Assembly (NCBI GenBank): GCA_030684835.1
Contig: JAUXWZ010000067.1
Location: 1 to 64,000, forward strand
Length of the DNA stretch: 64,000 nucleotides
Direction of reading: 5' to 3'
Source of the DNA: Beijerinckiaceae bacterium
GTDB lineage: Bacteria; Pseudomonadota; Alphaproteobacteria; Rhizobiales; Beijerinckiaceae
Below, in pieces: positions 1 through 7,349 of this stretch. The notes below the pieces were generated by a model. The model saw only the letters and a program-made list of their open reading frames with translations. It was not told the DNA's origin and made no database searches. The stretch's first letter is position 1. Each line of letters starts with the position of its first letter. The translations under genes and the position numbers were made by a program.

Positions 1-1
1 A

Positions 2-940
2 ACTCTGACGTTGAACCCAGCCATCGACAGCGCCAGCGAGGCCGACGAGGTGCGCCCCATCCACAAGGTGCGCACCCGCAACGAACGCTTCGATCCGGGC
101 GGCGGCGGCATTAACGTGAGCCGTGTCGTATGCGAACTGGGTGGTGAAACGCTGGCAGTCTATTTGGCTGGCGGCGCGACAGGGCCGGTGTTCGACGCAC
201 TGATCGAGGCAAGGCGATTGCCGCGCCTGCGCGTGGACATCAAAGGCCATACGCGCATCAGCCAGACGATCTTTGAGAGCTCCAGCGGGCGGGAGTTTCG
301 CTTCGTGCCGGAAGGGCCGTTGGTCGACTCGCAGGAGTGCGAGCGCCTGCTCGAGGCGCTCCGCAGCGTTCAATTTGAGTGGCTAGTGGCAAGCGGCAGC
401 CTGCCGCGCGGCGCGCCCGCCGACTTTTACACACGCGTCACTGAAGTTGCGCAGGCGCGGGGCGCAAAGTGCGTCATCGATTCATCGGGAGACGCCCTGA
501 AACAGGCTGTGGCCGGCGGGGGTCTGCATTTCGTCAAGCCGAGCCTTGGAGAGTTTGAGAATCTGGTCGGCAGTAAGCTGGCCGACCACGCGTCTCAGGA
601 AAGAGCGGCAGCGGAGATCGTGGCAAGTGGGAAGGTCGCGATGATCTGCCTCACGCTCGGCCACGAGGGGGCGCTGCTCGTCGATGCGGACGGACCGTTC
701 CGCATGCCCGCACTGCCTGTCGAAGCAAAGAGCGCCGTGGGCGCTGGCGACAGTTTCGTCGCAGCGATGACGCTGGCGCTCGCACGCGGCTTGCCGACGC
801 GAGAGGCGTTTCTTCACGGCGTCGCGGCGGGGACAGCTGCCGTTCTCACGCCCGGGACCGAATTGTGCAAGCGTGAGGACGTCGACCGCATGGTCATCGA
901 GGCCGCACGCATCGCCCGGCGATTGGGCGCCATATCCTGA
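2..940 (+). CDS. pfkB: 6-phosphofructokinase II (PfkB family), 5' truncated by the window edge
   Basis: Ribokinase/PfkB-family sugar kinase that phosphorylates fructose-6-phosphate in glycolysis. The track starts at a TTG, but the frame is open to the window edge and reads TLTLNPAID, the usual beginning of the family, so only a few residues are missing. The family signature GGGGINVSR lies near residue 35 and GGATG near 58. The C-terminal ATP/anion-hole motif AVGAGDS contains the catalytic aspartate. The pattern (DSSGDAL, VKPS, TLGHEGAL) follows E. coli Pfk-2 more closely than FruK or LacC. A tagatose-6-phosphate or 1-phosphofructokinase role cannot be excluded. The gene stands alone here, and its upstream partner is outside the window. 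Confidence 0.85.
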   Translation, partial: TLTLNPAIDSASEADEVRPIHKVRTRNERFDPGGGGINVSRVVCELGGETLAVYLAGGATGPVFDALIEARRLPRLRVDIKGHTRISQTIFESSSGREFRFVPEGPLVDSQECERLLEALRSVQFEWLVASGSLPRGAPADFYTRVTEVAQARGAKCVIDSSGDALKQAVAGGGLHFVKPSLGEFENLVGSKLADHASQERAAAEIVASGKVAMICLTLGHEGALLVDADGPFRMPALPVEAKSAVGAGDSFVAAMTLALARGLPTREAFLHGVAAGTAAVLTPGTELCKREDVDRMVIEAARIARRLGAIS

Positions 941-1010
941 TCGCTCTCGCGCGAAGAACCAGCGGTCAACGCCGCTGGCCTCTCCTGCGAGCATCAAAAT
1001 TCTGCAAACA

Positions 1011-1103
1011 TCAAAGTTCTATAGTCGTCGCGAGCCACGCCACGGACAGGGCGACGCCGATCAGCACAGTCGCCAAAGCAATGAAGTCATCACTGCGGAT
1101 CAT
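1011..1103 (-). CDS. 30-residue single-helix membrane peptide, unknown function
   Basis: This is too short for the ORF track. An ATG preceded by a strong ribosome binding site (AAGGAGG, 6 bases upstream) opens a 30-codon frame. It has a short charged N-terminus (MIRSDDF) and then one continuous hydrophobic stretch of about 20 residues. It resembles the small bitopic membrane proteins often found beside unrelated genes. I recognise no family. Support rests on the Shine-Dalgarno sequence and the clean helix. It lies alone between pfkB and the terminator of the isochorismatase gene, on the opposite strand to pfkB. Confidence 0.45.
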   Translation of the reverse strand: MIRSDDFIALATVLIGVALSVAWLATTIEL

Positions 1104-1273
1104 GGAAGCCTCCTTGTCGTACAAGATACGGAGCAAGTTGTATTCCAGACCAGCCTTGTCTGCGCCTTGCGGCTATCTAATGGCGCGCCCGGCCCTCAGG
1201 CCGATTTCGCGAACCCGTTCCAGAACTTCCGGCGGATATACGTCGGCCTTGCGCAGACTTTCCACGACATGAA

Positions 1274-1299
1274 AACGCGCCGCTGATGGGCGGCGCGTT
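1274..1299 (-). terminator. Intrinsic terminator of the isochorismatase-family gene
   Basis: A perfect 10-bp stem (AACGCGCCGC / GCGGCGCGTT) with a 6-base loop. On the minus strand it is followed by TTTT. It sits about 35 bases past the stop of the gene at 1335..2090. Confidence 0.7.
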
Positions 1300-1334
1300 C
1301 ACTCTTGCAGAAGCAGTGCGTTTTGGCGGCGCCG

Positions 1335-2090
1335 TCAGACGAGCGCGGGCTCTTTCGCCTTGGCGGGCGCGCGGAAGTTTTCGAGCCATTCCACCGCCTT
1401 TGCAGCGGGGATGACGTCCGCATATTTCTGATGCATGTCGAAAAGGTTCAAGGCATGCGTCGCTTCATGGCGATCGAAGCAGCCTTCTTCGACAACCTGT
1501 ACGCGATAGCGATGCGACGCTGCTTCAACCACTGACGCGCGTACGCAGCCGCTGGTTGCTTCGCCGGCAACAATCAATGTGTCGATGCCGTGGAACGTGA
1601 GATGTCCCGCCAGCGGCGTGCCCCAGAAGGAGCTTGGCGCAGTTTTCTTCAACACGACTTCACCAGCGATGGGCGCAACCTCGTCGACGATTTGCGCCGA
1701 ACGCTTTTTGCGGTCCAGCGCCGCGGCGTCCATCTCGCCGCCGCGTCCAAGGCCTGCACGTCCGCCGCTGTCGCGATGGGCGGCGTCGAACCAGCCCAGC
1801 ATGCCCGAATCCGCCAACATCGTGATGTGGATGACCGGAATCTGCGCCGCGCGGCTTGCTTCCAGCACCCGCTGGATATGGGGCAGCGCGTTCCAGCCAG
1901 CCATGCCATGGCTCGACGGCCAAAGCTTGATGGATTCCAGCATGGGCTCGGGCTTGTCGCCGAACACAGCGCGGTAAAGGTCGATCAACAGCAGAGCCGG
2001 TTTCGAGCCGAAACCGACGCGGCGATCTTTTGCAACAGCCAGATGCGCCTTATCGGCGTCCGTCAGGTAGGGTTCCCAAATGCGAGCCAT
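1335..2090 (-). CDS. Isochorismatase-family cysteine hydrolase
   Basis: Cytoplasmic alpha/beta hydrolase of the isochorismatase/N-carbamoylsarcosine amidase superfamily, 251 residues. The catalytic triad is visible: Asp37 in LLLIDL, a lysine in EVVLKKTAP near residue 150, and the nucleophilic cysteine in ATSGCVRAS near residue 185, preceded by the usual non-proline cis-peptide region. The length is slightly above the roughly 200-residue family norm because of an N-terminal extension (MARIWEPYLTD) seen in amidase-like members. The substrate cannot be told from sequence: an N-carbamoyl compound, a nicotinamide-like amide and a ureide are all possible. It is monocistronic, with its own terminator downstream. 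Confidence 0.85.
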   Translation of the reverse strand: MARIWEPYLTDADKAHLAVAKDRRVGFGSKPALLLIDLYRAVFGDKPEPMLESIKLWPSSHGMAGWNALPHIQRVLEASRAAQIPVIHITMLADSGMLGWFDAAHRDSGGRAGLGRGGEMDAAALDRKKRSAQIVDEVAPIAGEVVLKKTAPSSFWGTPLAGHLTFHGIDTLIVAGEATSGCVRASVVEAASHRYRVQVVEEGCFDRHEATHALNLFDMHQKYADVIPAAKAVEWLENFRAPAKAKEPALV

Positions 2091-2225
2091 GTGTTGTCCT
2101 TTTCGTCGCCAAAAATGATGCGCAGGTTCGCAGCCGGACGGCCCTGACGCAAGTAGGATTTGTAGGCGCGGCCCTGCCCTCTCAGGCGGCGCCGCGCGCC
2201 TTGTCCCACAAGCAACGCTTATGGA

Positions 2226-2756
2226 TTACCTGATCAGAAACGCGGCCGCGAAGGCCGCCGCAGCTGACAGGACGACGAGATACGGGCTCACTTTCGTGAA
2301 GTAAAAGAGCGCGCAACACAAAAGGATCGTGGCGATCTCCAGCGGACCCACCTTTGCCGCCCTTATGACGGCGAGCGCGCCAGCGAAGATGAGACCCACC
2401 GCAACGGGCGCAAGCCCCCGTTCGATCGCGGATTTCAGGGGCGATCCCTTGTTGCGCTGCCACCAGTTGGAAACGCCGTACACGAGCAGGGAGGACGGCA
2501 CATAAATGGCGAAGCACGCCACCAGAGCGCCGGTGAGCCCGGCGACATGGTAGCCGATCAGCGCGGCGATAAGCGTGCTCGGTCCCGGCGCGGCGCGGGA
2601 GATCGCGAACATGTCGGCGAACTCCTGATTGGTCAGGTAGCCGCGTAATTCGACGGTTTGATACTGAATATCGGCGACGATCGCCTGTCCCCCGCCAAAC
2701 GACAACAGCGAGAGCGGAGCGAATACGAGGAAAAGCCCAAGGAGCCTGTTGTCCAT
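2226..2756 (-). CDS. CHR-family (chromate) transporter, second half of a short-chain pair
   Basis: A 176-residue membrane protein of the chromate ion transporter (CHR) family. It has the family's FGGGQAIVADI motif near the start and PGPSTLIAALIGY near residue 57, followed by hydrophobic segments. Full-length ChrA proteins hold two such domains. Here the halves are separate genes, with this one starting right after the stop of its partner at 2757. Short-chain pairs are known to work together as heteromers in chromate/sulfate export. Whether this pair moves chromate is inference, as no chrB or other metal gene is nearby. Confidence 0.85.
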   Translation of the reverse strand: MDNRLLGLFLVFAPLSLLSFGGGQAIVADIQYQTVELRGYLTNQEFADMFAISRAAPGPSTLIAALIGYHVAGLTGALVACFAIYVPSSLLVYGVSNWWQRNKGSPLKSAIERGLAPVAVGLIFAGALAVIRAAKVGPLEIATILLCCALFYFTKVSPYLVVLSAAAAFAAAFLIR

Positions 2757-3332
2757 TTACTTAGCCCCCCGCACATGAAGCCACGCGAGGCCAATGCTCA
2801 GTGGAACCGCGATGGCGACAACCGGCAGCATGGGCCATCGAAAAACGCCCACCGCCAGAAAAACCGTGAGGCCGATGAGAAACGTCAGCACGTCACGCGG
2901 CAATTTCGATGAGACCTTGGCGCCGACCGCCAACGTTGCGCCGATGCCGACGGCGGCGACGCCGCCCAGGATGAAGTGCGTGATCGGTAAACCGGAAAAC
3001 TGCCGATAGCCGTATCCCATCAGCATGATGATGCAGAAGGCGGGAATGATCATCGCCGTCACGGCCACAACCGCGCCTGGCCCGCCGCGCGCTTTCATGC
3101 CCATATAAAGCGCCAGATTGACCGGGTTCGCGCCCGGCAAAACCTGCGAAATGGCGAGCCCGGCGAGGAACGCCTCGTCACTGACCCACTTTCTACGCTC
3201 CACAACCTCGCGATGCATCATCGCCTGAGTCGAGCCGCCGAACGCCGATCCGCCAATCTTGAGAAATGACCAGAATACGTCCGCAAGCGGGGCGGCCTCT
3301 GTATGCGTTTGCGCCGACTCGCCGTCCGACAT
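2757..3332 (-). CDS. CHR-family (chromate) transporter, first half of a short-chain pair
   Basis: N-terminal partner of the split CHR transporter. It has FLKIGGSAFGG, REVVERRKWVSDEAFLAG and the PGANPVNLALYMG motif, followed by hydrophobic helices. The track frame begins at 3383, but I place the start at the ATG ending at 3332 (MSDGESAQ). A GGGGAG ribosome binding site lies about 9 bases upstream, and the extra 17 residues of the longer form have no CHR character. The stop abuts the next gene, so translation is probably coupled. The left boundary of the integrated element lies about 210 bp upstream. Confidence 0.85.
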   Translation of the reverse strand: MSDGESAQTHTEAAPLADVFWSFLKIGGSAFGGSTQAMMHREVVERRKWVSDEAFLAGLAISQVLPGANPVNLALYMGMKARGGPGAVVAVTAMIIPAFCIIMLMGYGYRQFSGLPITHFILGGVAAVGIGATLAVGAKVSSKLPRDVLTFLIGLTVFLAVGVFRWPMLPVVAIAVPLSIGLAWLHVRGAK

Positions 3333-3545
3333 GCCCAATACTCCCCGTGAATCGCCTGAGCGGTTTAGATGAGCGGCCATCATATGACTGCACGGGAGCG
3401 AGTGTCATCAATCCTGACGCATGTCGGCGCAGACAGGAGCGACCCGGCAATGCGGACGGCCATCAGGGATGTGAGGAGGGTCTAATACACGCCCCACGGG
3501 CGAGAACCCGCGCCGCTTTTGCGGTGTGGCGACGAAAAATTGGGG

Positions 3546-3593
3546 TGGTACCACCTCCCGGGCTCGAACCGGGGACCCCCAGATCCACAATCT
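3546..3593. repeat. attL: displaced 3' half of tRNA-His (48-bp direct repeat)
   Basis: Identical over 48 bp to 20407..20454. It covers the CCA end, acceptor 3' strand, T-arm, variable loop and anticodon-stem 3' side, up to the anticodon loop. It diverges on both sides and cannot fold into a complete tRNA, so it is the remnant left when the element inserted. Confidence 0.92.
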
Positions 3594-3726
3594 TGTCGGG
3601 CCAAAAATCAAAGCCTAACAGACCCGAACAATTTTCCGGGCTGTTTCAGCTGAGAAATCAATTGGATAACGCAACTGATCTGCCCTGTTACGCGCAAAGC
3701 CTAACTTTCCAAAACACCCCTGCCAT

Positions 3727-3743
3727 GTTACCGGTCCGTTACC
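3727..3743. repeat. Candidate integrase arm-type sites, left end
   Basis: Two GTTACC repeats 11 bp apart (TGTTACCGGTCCGTTACC), just inside the left end and upstream of the integrase. A near copy lies just inside the right end at 20340..20357. Mirrored placement at both ends is what integrase arm sites look like. This is inference only. Confidence 0.4.
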
Positions 3744-3782
3744 CCAAACGGACCACAAGATTTTTCAAGCGAGTCGGGGAGA

Positions 3783-5003
3783 ATGCCGAAACTCACTGCG
3801 GCGATGGTCGAGAAGTTGACGCCGGATCTCGCAAAACGTCGGGAGGTCCCGGACAGCATTCTGCCGGGTCTCTACCTCCAGATCCAGCCGACCGGCGCAA
3901 AGAGCTGGGCGGTCCGCTACCGCCATCGAGGCCGGACCCGGAAGCTTACGCTGGGCACGGTGGCAGTGCTGCCCCTCGCCCTAGCCCGGGAGCGCGGCAG
4001 GGAAGCGCTACAGGCGGTCGCTGCAGGCCTCGACCCGGCGACGGAGAAGCGGCACGCACGAACCAGCGAAGCGGACCTGGTGAGGTCGATCGTGGCGGAG
4101 TTTCTCGATCGCCATGTCAGATCCAACAACAAACCCCGGACGGCGGAAGAGGTCGAGCGCACCTTCAGGCTGCATGTGGTTCCGGCATGGGGCGACCTGC
4201 CCTTGAAGGAAATCACACGCCGGGACGTCATTGCGTTGCTCGACGCGATCGTCGACGGCGGCAAGCCGATCGCTGCCAACAGAGCTTTCGCCGCGGTTCG
4301 CAAGCTTTTCAATTGGAGCATCGAACGCGGAATTGTGGACACATCGCCATGCGATCGAGTGCGGGCGCCATCGGCGGAGGTCAGCCGCGAGCGCGTGTTG
4401 TCGGACGACGAGGTCGTGCTGTTCTGGAAGGCTGCGGAGACCGTGGGCTGGCCCTTTGGCGCCATGGCGCAGCTGTTGCTGCTGACTGGGCAGCGGCGCG
4501 ACGAGGTGGCGGGCATGAGGCGCACGGAGATCGTCGGGGACCTTTGGCAGATCCCGGGCGCCCGCACGAAGAATGGTATGGCGACAGAGGTTCCATTAAG
4601 TCCGGCCGCCAGAGACATCATCGCGGCGGCGCCTCGCATCGCCGCGTCCGATCTCGTTTTCTCAACGAACGGGCAGACGCCATTTTCCGGCTTCGCCAAG
4701 GGCAAAATTCGAATCGACGTCGCTATGCTCGCAGTGGCGCGAGAGCGAGCGCTGGCGGCCGGCTCAAACGATCTGGACGCCATTGCCCTCACGCCGTGGC
4801 GTCTGCACGATCTCCGACGCACGCTCGCCAGCGGCATGGCGCGCCTCGGCGAGCCGGTGCACGTGATCGAGGCGGTGCTCAACCATCGGGGTGGCGCGAT
4901 CAGCGGCGTGGCGGCGGTCTACAACAGGCACAGGTATCTCGAGGAGAAGCGGGCCGCGCTGGAGCGGTGGGCTCAGCATATTGCGAGGCTGATGCAATCA
5001 TGA
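3783..5003 (+). CDS. int: Tyrosine site-specific integrase (P4-type, DUF4102 arm-binding domain)
   Basis: 406-residue phage integrase that catalyses recombination between the element and the tRNA-His 3' end. The N-terminal arm-binding domain (LTPDLAKRREVPDSILPGLYLQI, then GRTRKLTLGTVAVLPLALAR) spans about residues 5-90. A SAM-like core-binding domain follows, then the catalytic domain. Catalytic residues visible are Arg in TGQRRDEVAGMR near 237, His-x-x-Arg in HDLRRTLASGM, His in VLNHRGG, and the nucleophilic Tyr in AVYNRHRYLEEKRAAL. The length is normal for P4-type integrases. The gene sits about 190 bp from attL and its stop overlaps the next start (ATGA). The enzyme looks intact. Confidence 0.95.
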   Translation: MPKLTAAMVEKLTPDLAKRREVPDSILPGLYLQIQPTGAKSWAVRYRHRGRTRKLTLGTVAVLPLALARERGREALQAVAAGLDPATEKRHARTSEADLVRSIVAEFLDRHVRSNNKPRTAEEVERTFRLHVVPAWGDLPLKEITRRDVIALLDAIVDGGKPIAANRAFAAVRKLFNWSIERGIVDTSPCDRVRAPSAEVSRERVLSDDEVVLFWKAAETVGWPFGAMAQLLLLTGQRRDEVAGMRRTEIVGDLWQIPGARTKNGMATEVPLSPAARDIIAAAPRIAASDLVFSTNGQTPFSGFAKGKIRIDVAMLAVARERALAAGSNDLDAIALTPWRLHDLRRTLASGMARLGEPVHVIEAVLNHRGGAISGVAAVYNRHRYLEEKRAALERWAQHIARLMQS

Positions 5004-5815
5004 AATTAAGCGCAGCCGTTCAGGAGCTGATGATCCTCACCGATCTTTCCGAAGCCGCCGCGCAGAGCGAGCTCTTAAGATTTCTGCGCGAAATAGGCTG
5101 CGACACTTGGGCAACGCGCGTGCACCGCCGAGACGCTTTCGGGGAACGCGATGGACCCCTCAGCATCACGGACAACGAGGTCCTCAGCAAAGACGACTGG
5201 CGGCTCATCAAGGCGAACTGGACGGCCAGCGTTCTTTACCGCGACGAGACTGTCCCTGCGGGAGAAACGCCCTGGTGCGGCACCATAGTAAAAGCCGAAG
5301 GCGTGCAAATTGATCGCACAGACTTCGGGAAACTAGCGGAATTACTTCAATTACAAGTAAAGCTGTTTTCCTTTAAAGAACGGATGCGGCAACGCCAACC
5401 TGCTGCACAGACGCGCAATCGAGGGGGCGTCAAGGCGCGCATAAATTGGCCCGGCGCTGGGGGATACGTCGCCGGCTATTTGCAAGCGAATATGAGAAAG
5501 CCTTCTACCAAAGACCTCGCCTCTTGGTTCGCACAGAGAACCGACGGCTGCGGAGACGTGAAAGCAATCAGGAAGTTCCTCACGGCCGCCGACAACCATC
5601 AGACCAAGACTTCTGACGGTCGCATGCTGACGATTGATTGGGCGCGGCTCGCCATCCCCGTAAGTCAATTCATAAATAAAAATGATCCCTCGTCTGAAGC
5701 GCTGACGGATTTCCTGAGCAAACGCATTCAGGCTGATGATTCGGATGTCGCCCGGTTCGTGCAAGAGGCGCTTAAAAAGACCCCGCCGACGAGCAAACGG
5801 GTAAAACCTCCGTAA
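5000..5815 (+). CDS. Hypothetical protein, translationally coupled to the integrase
   Basis: 271 residues starting at an ATG that overlaps the integrase stop (ATGA). The track shows it only as the tail of an 849-residue frame that begins far upstream in a non-coding frame. I recognise no domain. It is mostly hydrophilic and predicted soluble. The N-terminus (ELMILTDLSEAAAQSELLRFL) looks helical, and the C-terminus is basic and proline-rich. Coupling to the integrase suggests a role in integration, excision or element maintenance, but that is inference. It ends with a 166-bp gap before the AlpA gene. Confidence 0.7.
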   Translation: MKLSAAVQELMILTDLSEAAAQSELLRFLREIGCDTWATRVHRRDAFGERDGPLSITDNEVLSKDDWRLIKANWTASVLYRDETVPAGETPWCGTIVKAEGVQIDRTDFGKLAELLQLQVKLFSFKERMRQRQPAAQTRNRGGVKARINWPGAGGYVAGYLQANMRKPSTKDLASWFAQRTDGCGDVKAIRKFLTAADNHQTKTSDGRMLTIDWARLAIPVSQFINKNDPSSEALTDFLSKRIQADDSDVARFVQEALKKTPPTSKRVKPP

Positions 5816-5841
5816 CCGCGAAACGCTAGTCCCATCAAATG

Positions 5842-5918
5842 GTTAGGCGTAATTCCGGGTATAACCTAACGGGAGGTTCTACCCCCCAGTTTTACCCCTT
5901 CTACCCGTTTCAACGGGT
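5842..5918 (+). promoter_or_regulatory. Inverted repeats upstream of the alpA-like gene
   Basis: The 166-bp gap before the AlpA gene holds GTTAGG...CCTAAC (arms 17 bases apart) and a tight hairpin ACCCGT-TTCA-ACGGGT at 5903..5918. Either could be an operator or attenuator of the rightward operon. No convincing -35/-10 pair could be assigned. Confidence 0.35.
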
Positions 5919-5981
5919 CCGAACGCTGGCACTCCTATGCCCGTGAACGATGAAACTTGTTCAAACAGAAAGGCTCTCAAG

Positions 5982-6224
5982 ATGAGCGAAACATTAATCA
6001 CCCCAAAGAGGCTGCGCGAAAAGCTCGGTGGGGTCAGCGACATGACCATCTGGCGGCACTCGAACAAGCCCGACTCAGACTTCCCGCTCGCCGTCCTGAT
6101 CAACGGCAGGAAGTTTTATCGCGAGGCCGAAATCGATGAATGGATCGCATCCCGGCCGCGCAAGCAGCCTGGCGCCGCTGGCCCGCGGCCCGGTTCGTCA
6201 GTGGAAAACGGAAGGGCTGCTTGA
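5982..6224 (+). CDS. AlpA/excisionase-type helix-turn-helix regulator
   Basis: 80-residue DNA-binding protein of the AlpA/MerR-like excisionase group: MSETLITPKRLREKLGGVSDMTIWRHSN is the helix-turn-helix and wing start, followed by FPLAVLINGRKFYREAEIDEWIASR. P4-like elements and phage satellites use AlpA to switch on the integrase or the early operon. I prefer this ATG to the track start at 5937 because homologous proteins start just before the ITPKxL motif. The stop overlaps the next ATG (TGATG). The basic tail after residue 65 is unlike the core. Confidence 0.8.
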   Translation: MSETLITPKRLREKLGGVSDMTIWRHSNKPDSDFPLAVLINGRKFYREAEIDEWIASRPRKQPGAAGPRPGSSVENGRAA

Positions 6225-6451
6225 TGATCTGGAAACGCACGAGCGCCCGCTCAGCAGCCCCGCCCGGCTTGAACGAAAAAGCCGTCCCCGCGCCAACGGG
6301 GAACGGCTCATTTCAGAGCAGATCACCCATCATGAATAACACAACTCACCATCGCCCTGCAATCGCGATTGAACGCAACGGCTTCGTGCTGGCGATCTGC
6401 GACAACGCCGCCCATGCGCGCGCTATCCTGAGGGAGACACGCACATGGTGA
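6224..6451 (+). CDS. Small hypothetical protein
   Basis: 75 residues in the track's 6140..6451 frame, here started at the ATG that overlaps the AlpA stop. An internal ATG at 6332 (MNNTTHHRPAIAIERNGF) gives a 39-residue alternative. No family is recognised. The C-terminal half (AIERNGFVLAICDNAAHARAILRE) looks like a small mixed alpha/beta fold, and the N-terminal half is low-complexity and basic. It overlaps the next gene by 7 bases and belongs to the rightward early operon. Confidence 0.45.
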   Translation: MIWKRTSARSAAPPGLNEKAVPAPTGNGSFQSRSPIMNNTTHHRPAIAIERNGFVLAICDNAAHARAILRETRTW

Positions 6452-7140
6452 CGATCCCAATCCACACGGCTGCGATCGGGCTGAAAAACGTCCGCTTTTT
6501 TGCCGCGCCGCTCGCTGGCCCGCATATGCCGTGGGTTTCGTTCGACGACCTCCTGCACGCTGCTTCGCTTGATCGCAAACGCAGGCGGTTCTTCCTTACC
6601 GCCTTCCACGAGGGGCTCGGGGATCACCGCAAGGTGCGAACGATCGATGGCCCGACGACGAGCGTGTCGCACCCGGCCGCACAGGCATTCTTCGAGGCCT
6701 TGCGCGACCTGGGGTTGCTGCCCATCGGGCTCGACGACGCCTATACGCACGGCGCCGCTGACGCGATGAAGATCCTCACACGCGACATGAGTGACGACGC
6801 GGCGCATGACCTTCATGTGCGCCGCGTTCCGCAATTCGCAGGGCATGCCGCCTCTGAAGACGGGAGGCGCGAAATGAGTATCGATTATCAAGCGATGGTT
6901 GATCGTCGCCTCTCCCATCTGGAACAACTCGGAGTCCAGTTCTTCCTTCTTTGGTCTCCGACGAGGGGCCTGCACTGGGGCTTCGAATGGACGACCGGCA
7001 GGCTGCACTCACGTGAAATTCGACGGATCATCAACGCCGTTCGTTATGAGGCGACCGACGAGTTTCGCGAGTGTTTCGGTCGGGAAGTGATCCGAAGGGC
7101 GATAGCTTGCGGCGAAGTGCCGATTGAGGTGCGCGCATGA
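6445..7140 (+). CDS. Hypothetical protein of the early operon
   Basis: 231 residues with no recognised domain and predicted soluble. Residues 1-95 (up to PIGLDDAYTHGAADAMKIL) and the C-terminal part (SIDYQAMVDRRLSHLEQLGVQFFLLW, then EIRRIINAVRYEATDEFRE) look like two separate small folds. An internal ATG at 6874 (MSIDYQAM) follows a purine-rich stretch, so a second, shorter product is possible. It overlaps the following gene by four bases (ATGA), so it is translated as part of the AlpA-to-replication operon. Function unknown. Confidence 0.65.
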   Translation: MVTIPIHTAAIGLKNVRFFAAPLAGPHMPWVSFDDLLHAASLDRKRRRFFLTAFHEGLGDHRKVRTIDGPTTSVSHPAAQAFFEALRDLGLLPIGLDDAYTHGAADAMKILTRDMSDDAAHDLHVRRVPQFAGHAASEDGRREMSIDYQAMVDRRLSHLEQLGVQFFLLWSPTRGLHWGFEWTTGRLHSREIRRIINAVRYEATDEFRECFGREVIRRAIACGEVPIEVRA

Positions 7141-7349
7141 CCGCCCCCTCCGAGACCCACATCTATGCGGGCCGCGTGCCTATCGGCATGATCAAGCCCG
7201 TCCGCGACGGCTTCGAGGCGTTCGTCATCGGGCCCCATGACGAGCTGATCTATCTGGCGAAAGCTCGCGATCGTCGTGAAGCCGCCGACCTCGTGTACGA
7301 GCACACGGCGCGCCTCCGGCGCTCACAGATCGAACGGGGGGCCGCATGA
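7137..7349 (+). CDS. Small hypothetical protein of the early operon
   Basis: 70 residues with ATGA overlaps to both neighbours, which is strong evidence that it is translated. It is mixed hydrophilic, with GFEAFVIGPHDELIYLAKARDRREAADLVYEHTARLRR. The short strand-then-helix pattern looks like a single compact domain. No family is recognised. It directly precedes the replication gene. Confidence 0.65.
   Translation: MTAPSETHIYAGRVPIGMIKPVRDGFEAFVIGPHDELIYLAKARDRREAADLVYEHTARLRRSQIERGAA

Noticed and set aside
1173-1265. 30-codon GTG frame on the minus strand with protein-like sequence (VESLRKADVYPPEVLERVREIG)
   Set aside because: No ribosome binding site and no methionine start, and it lies beyond the terminator of the upstream gene. 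It may be a remnant but cannot be supported.
3546-3593. A second tRNA-His gene
   Set aside because: Only the 3' half is present; the 5' half is replaced by unrelated sequence, so it is the attachment remnant.
3266-5815. 849-residue plus-strand ORF
   Set aside because: Only its last 271 codons (from 5000) are a real gene. The rest runs antisense to the CHR gene and in another frame through attL and the integrase.
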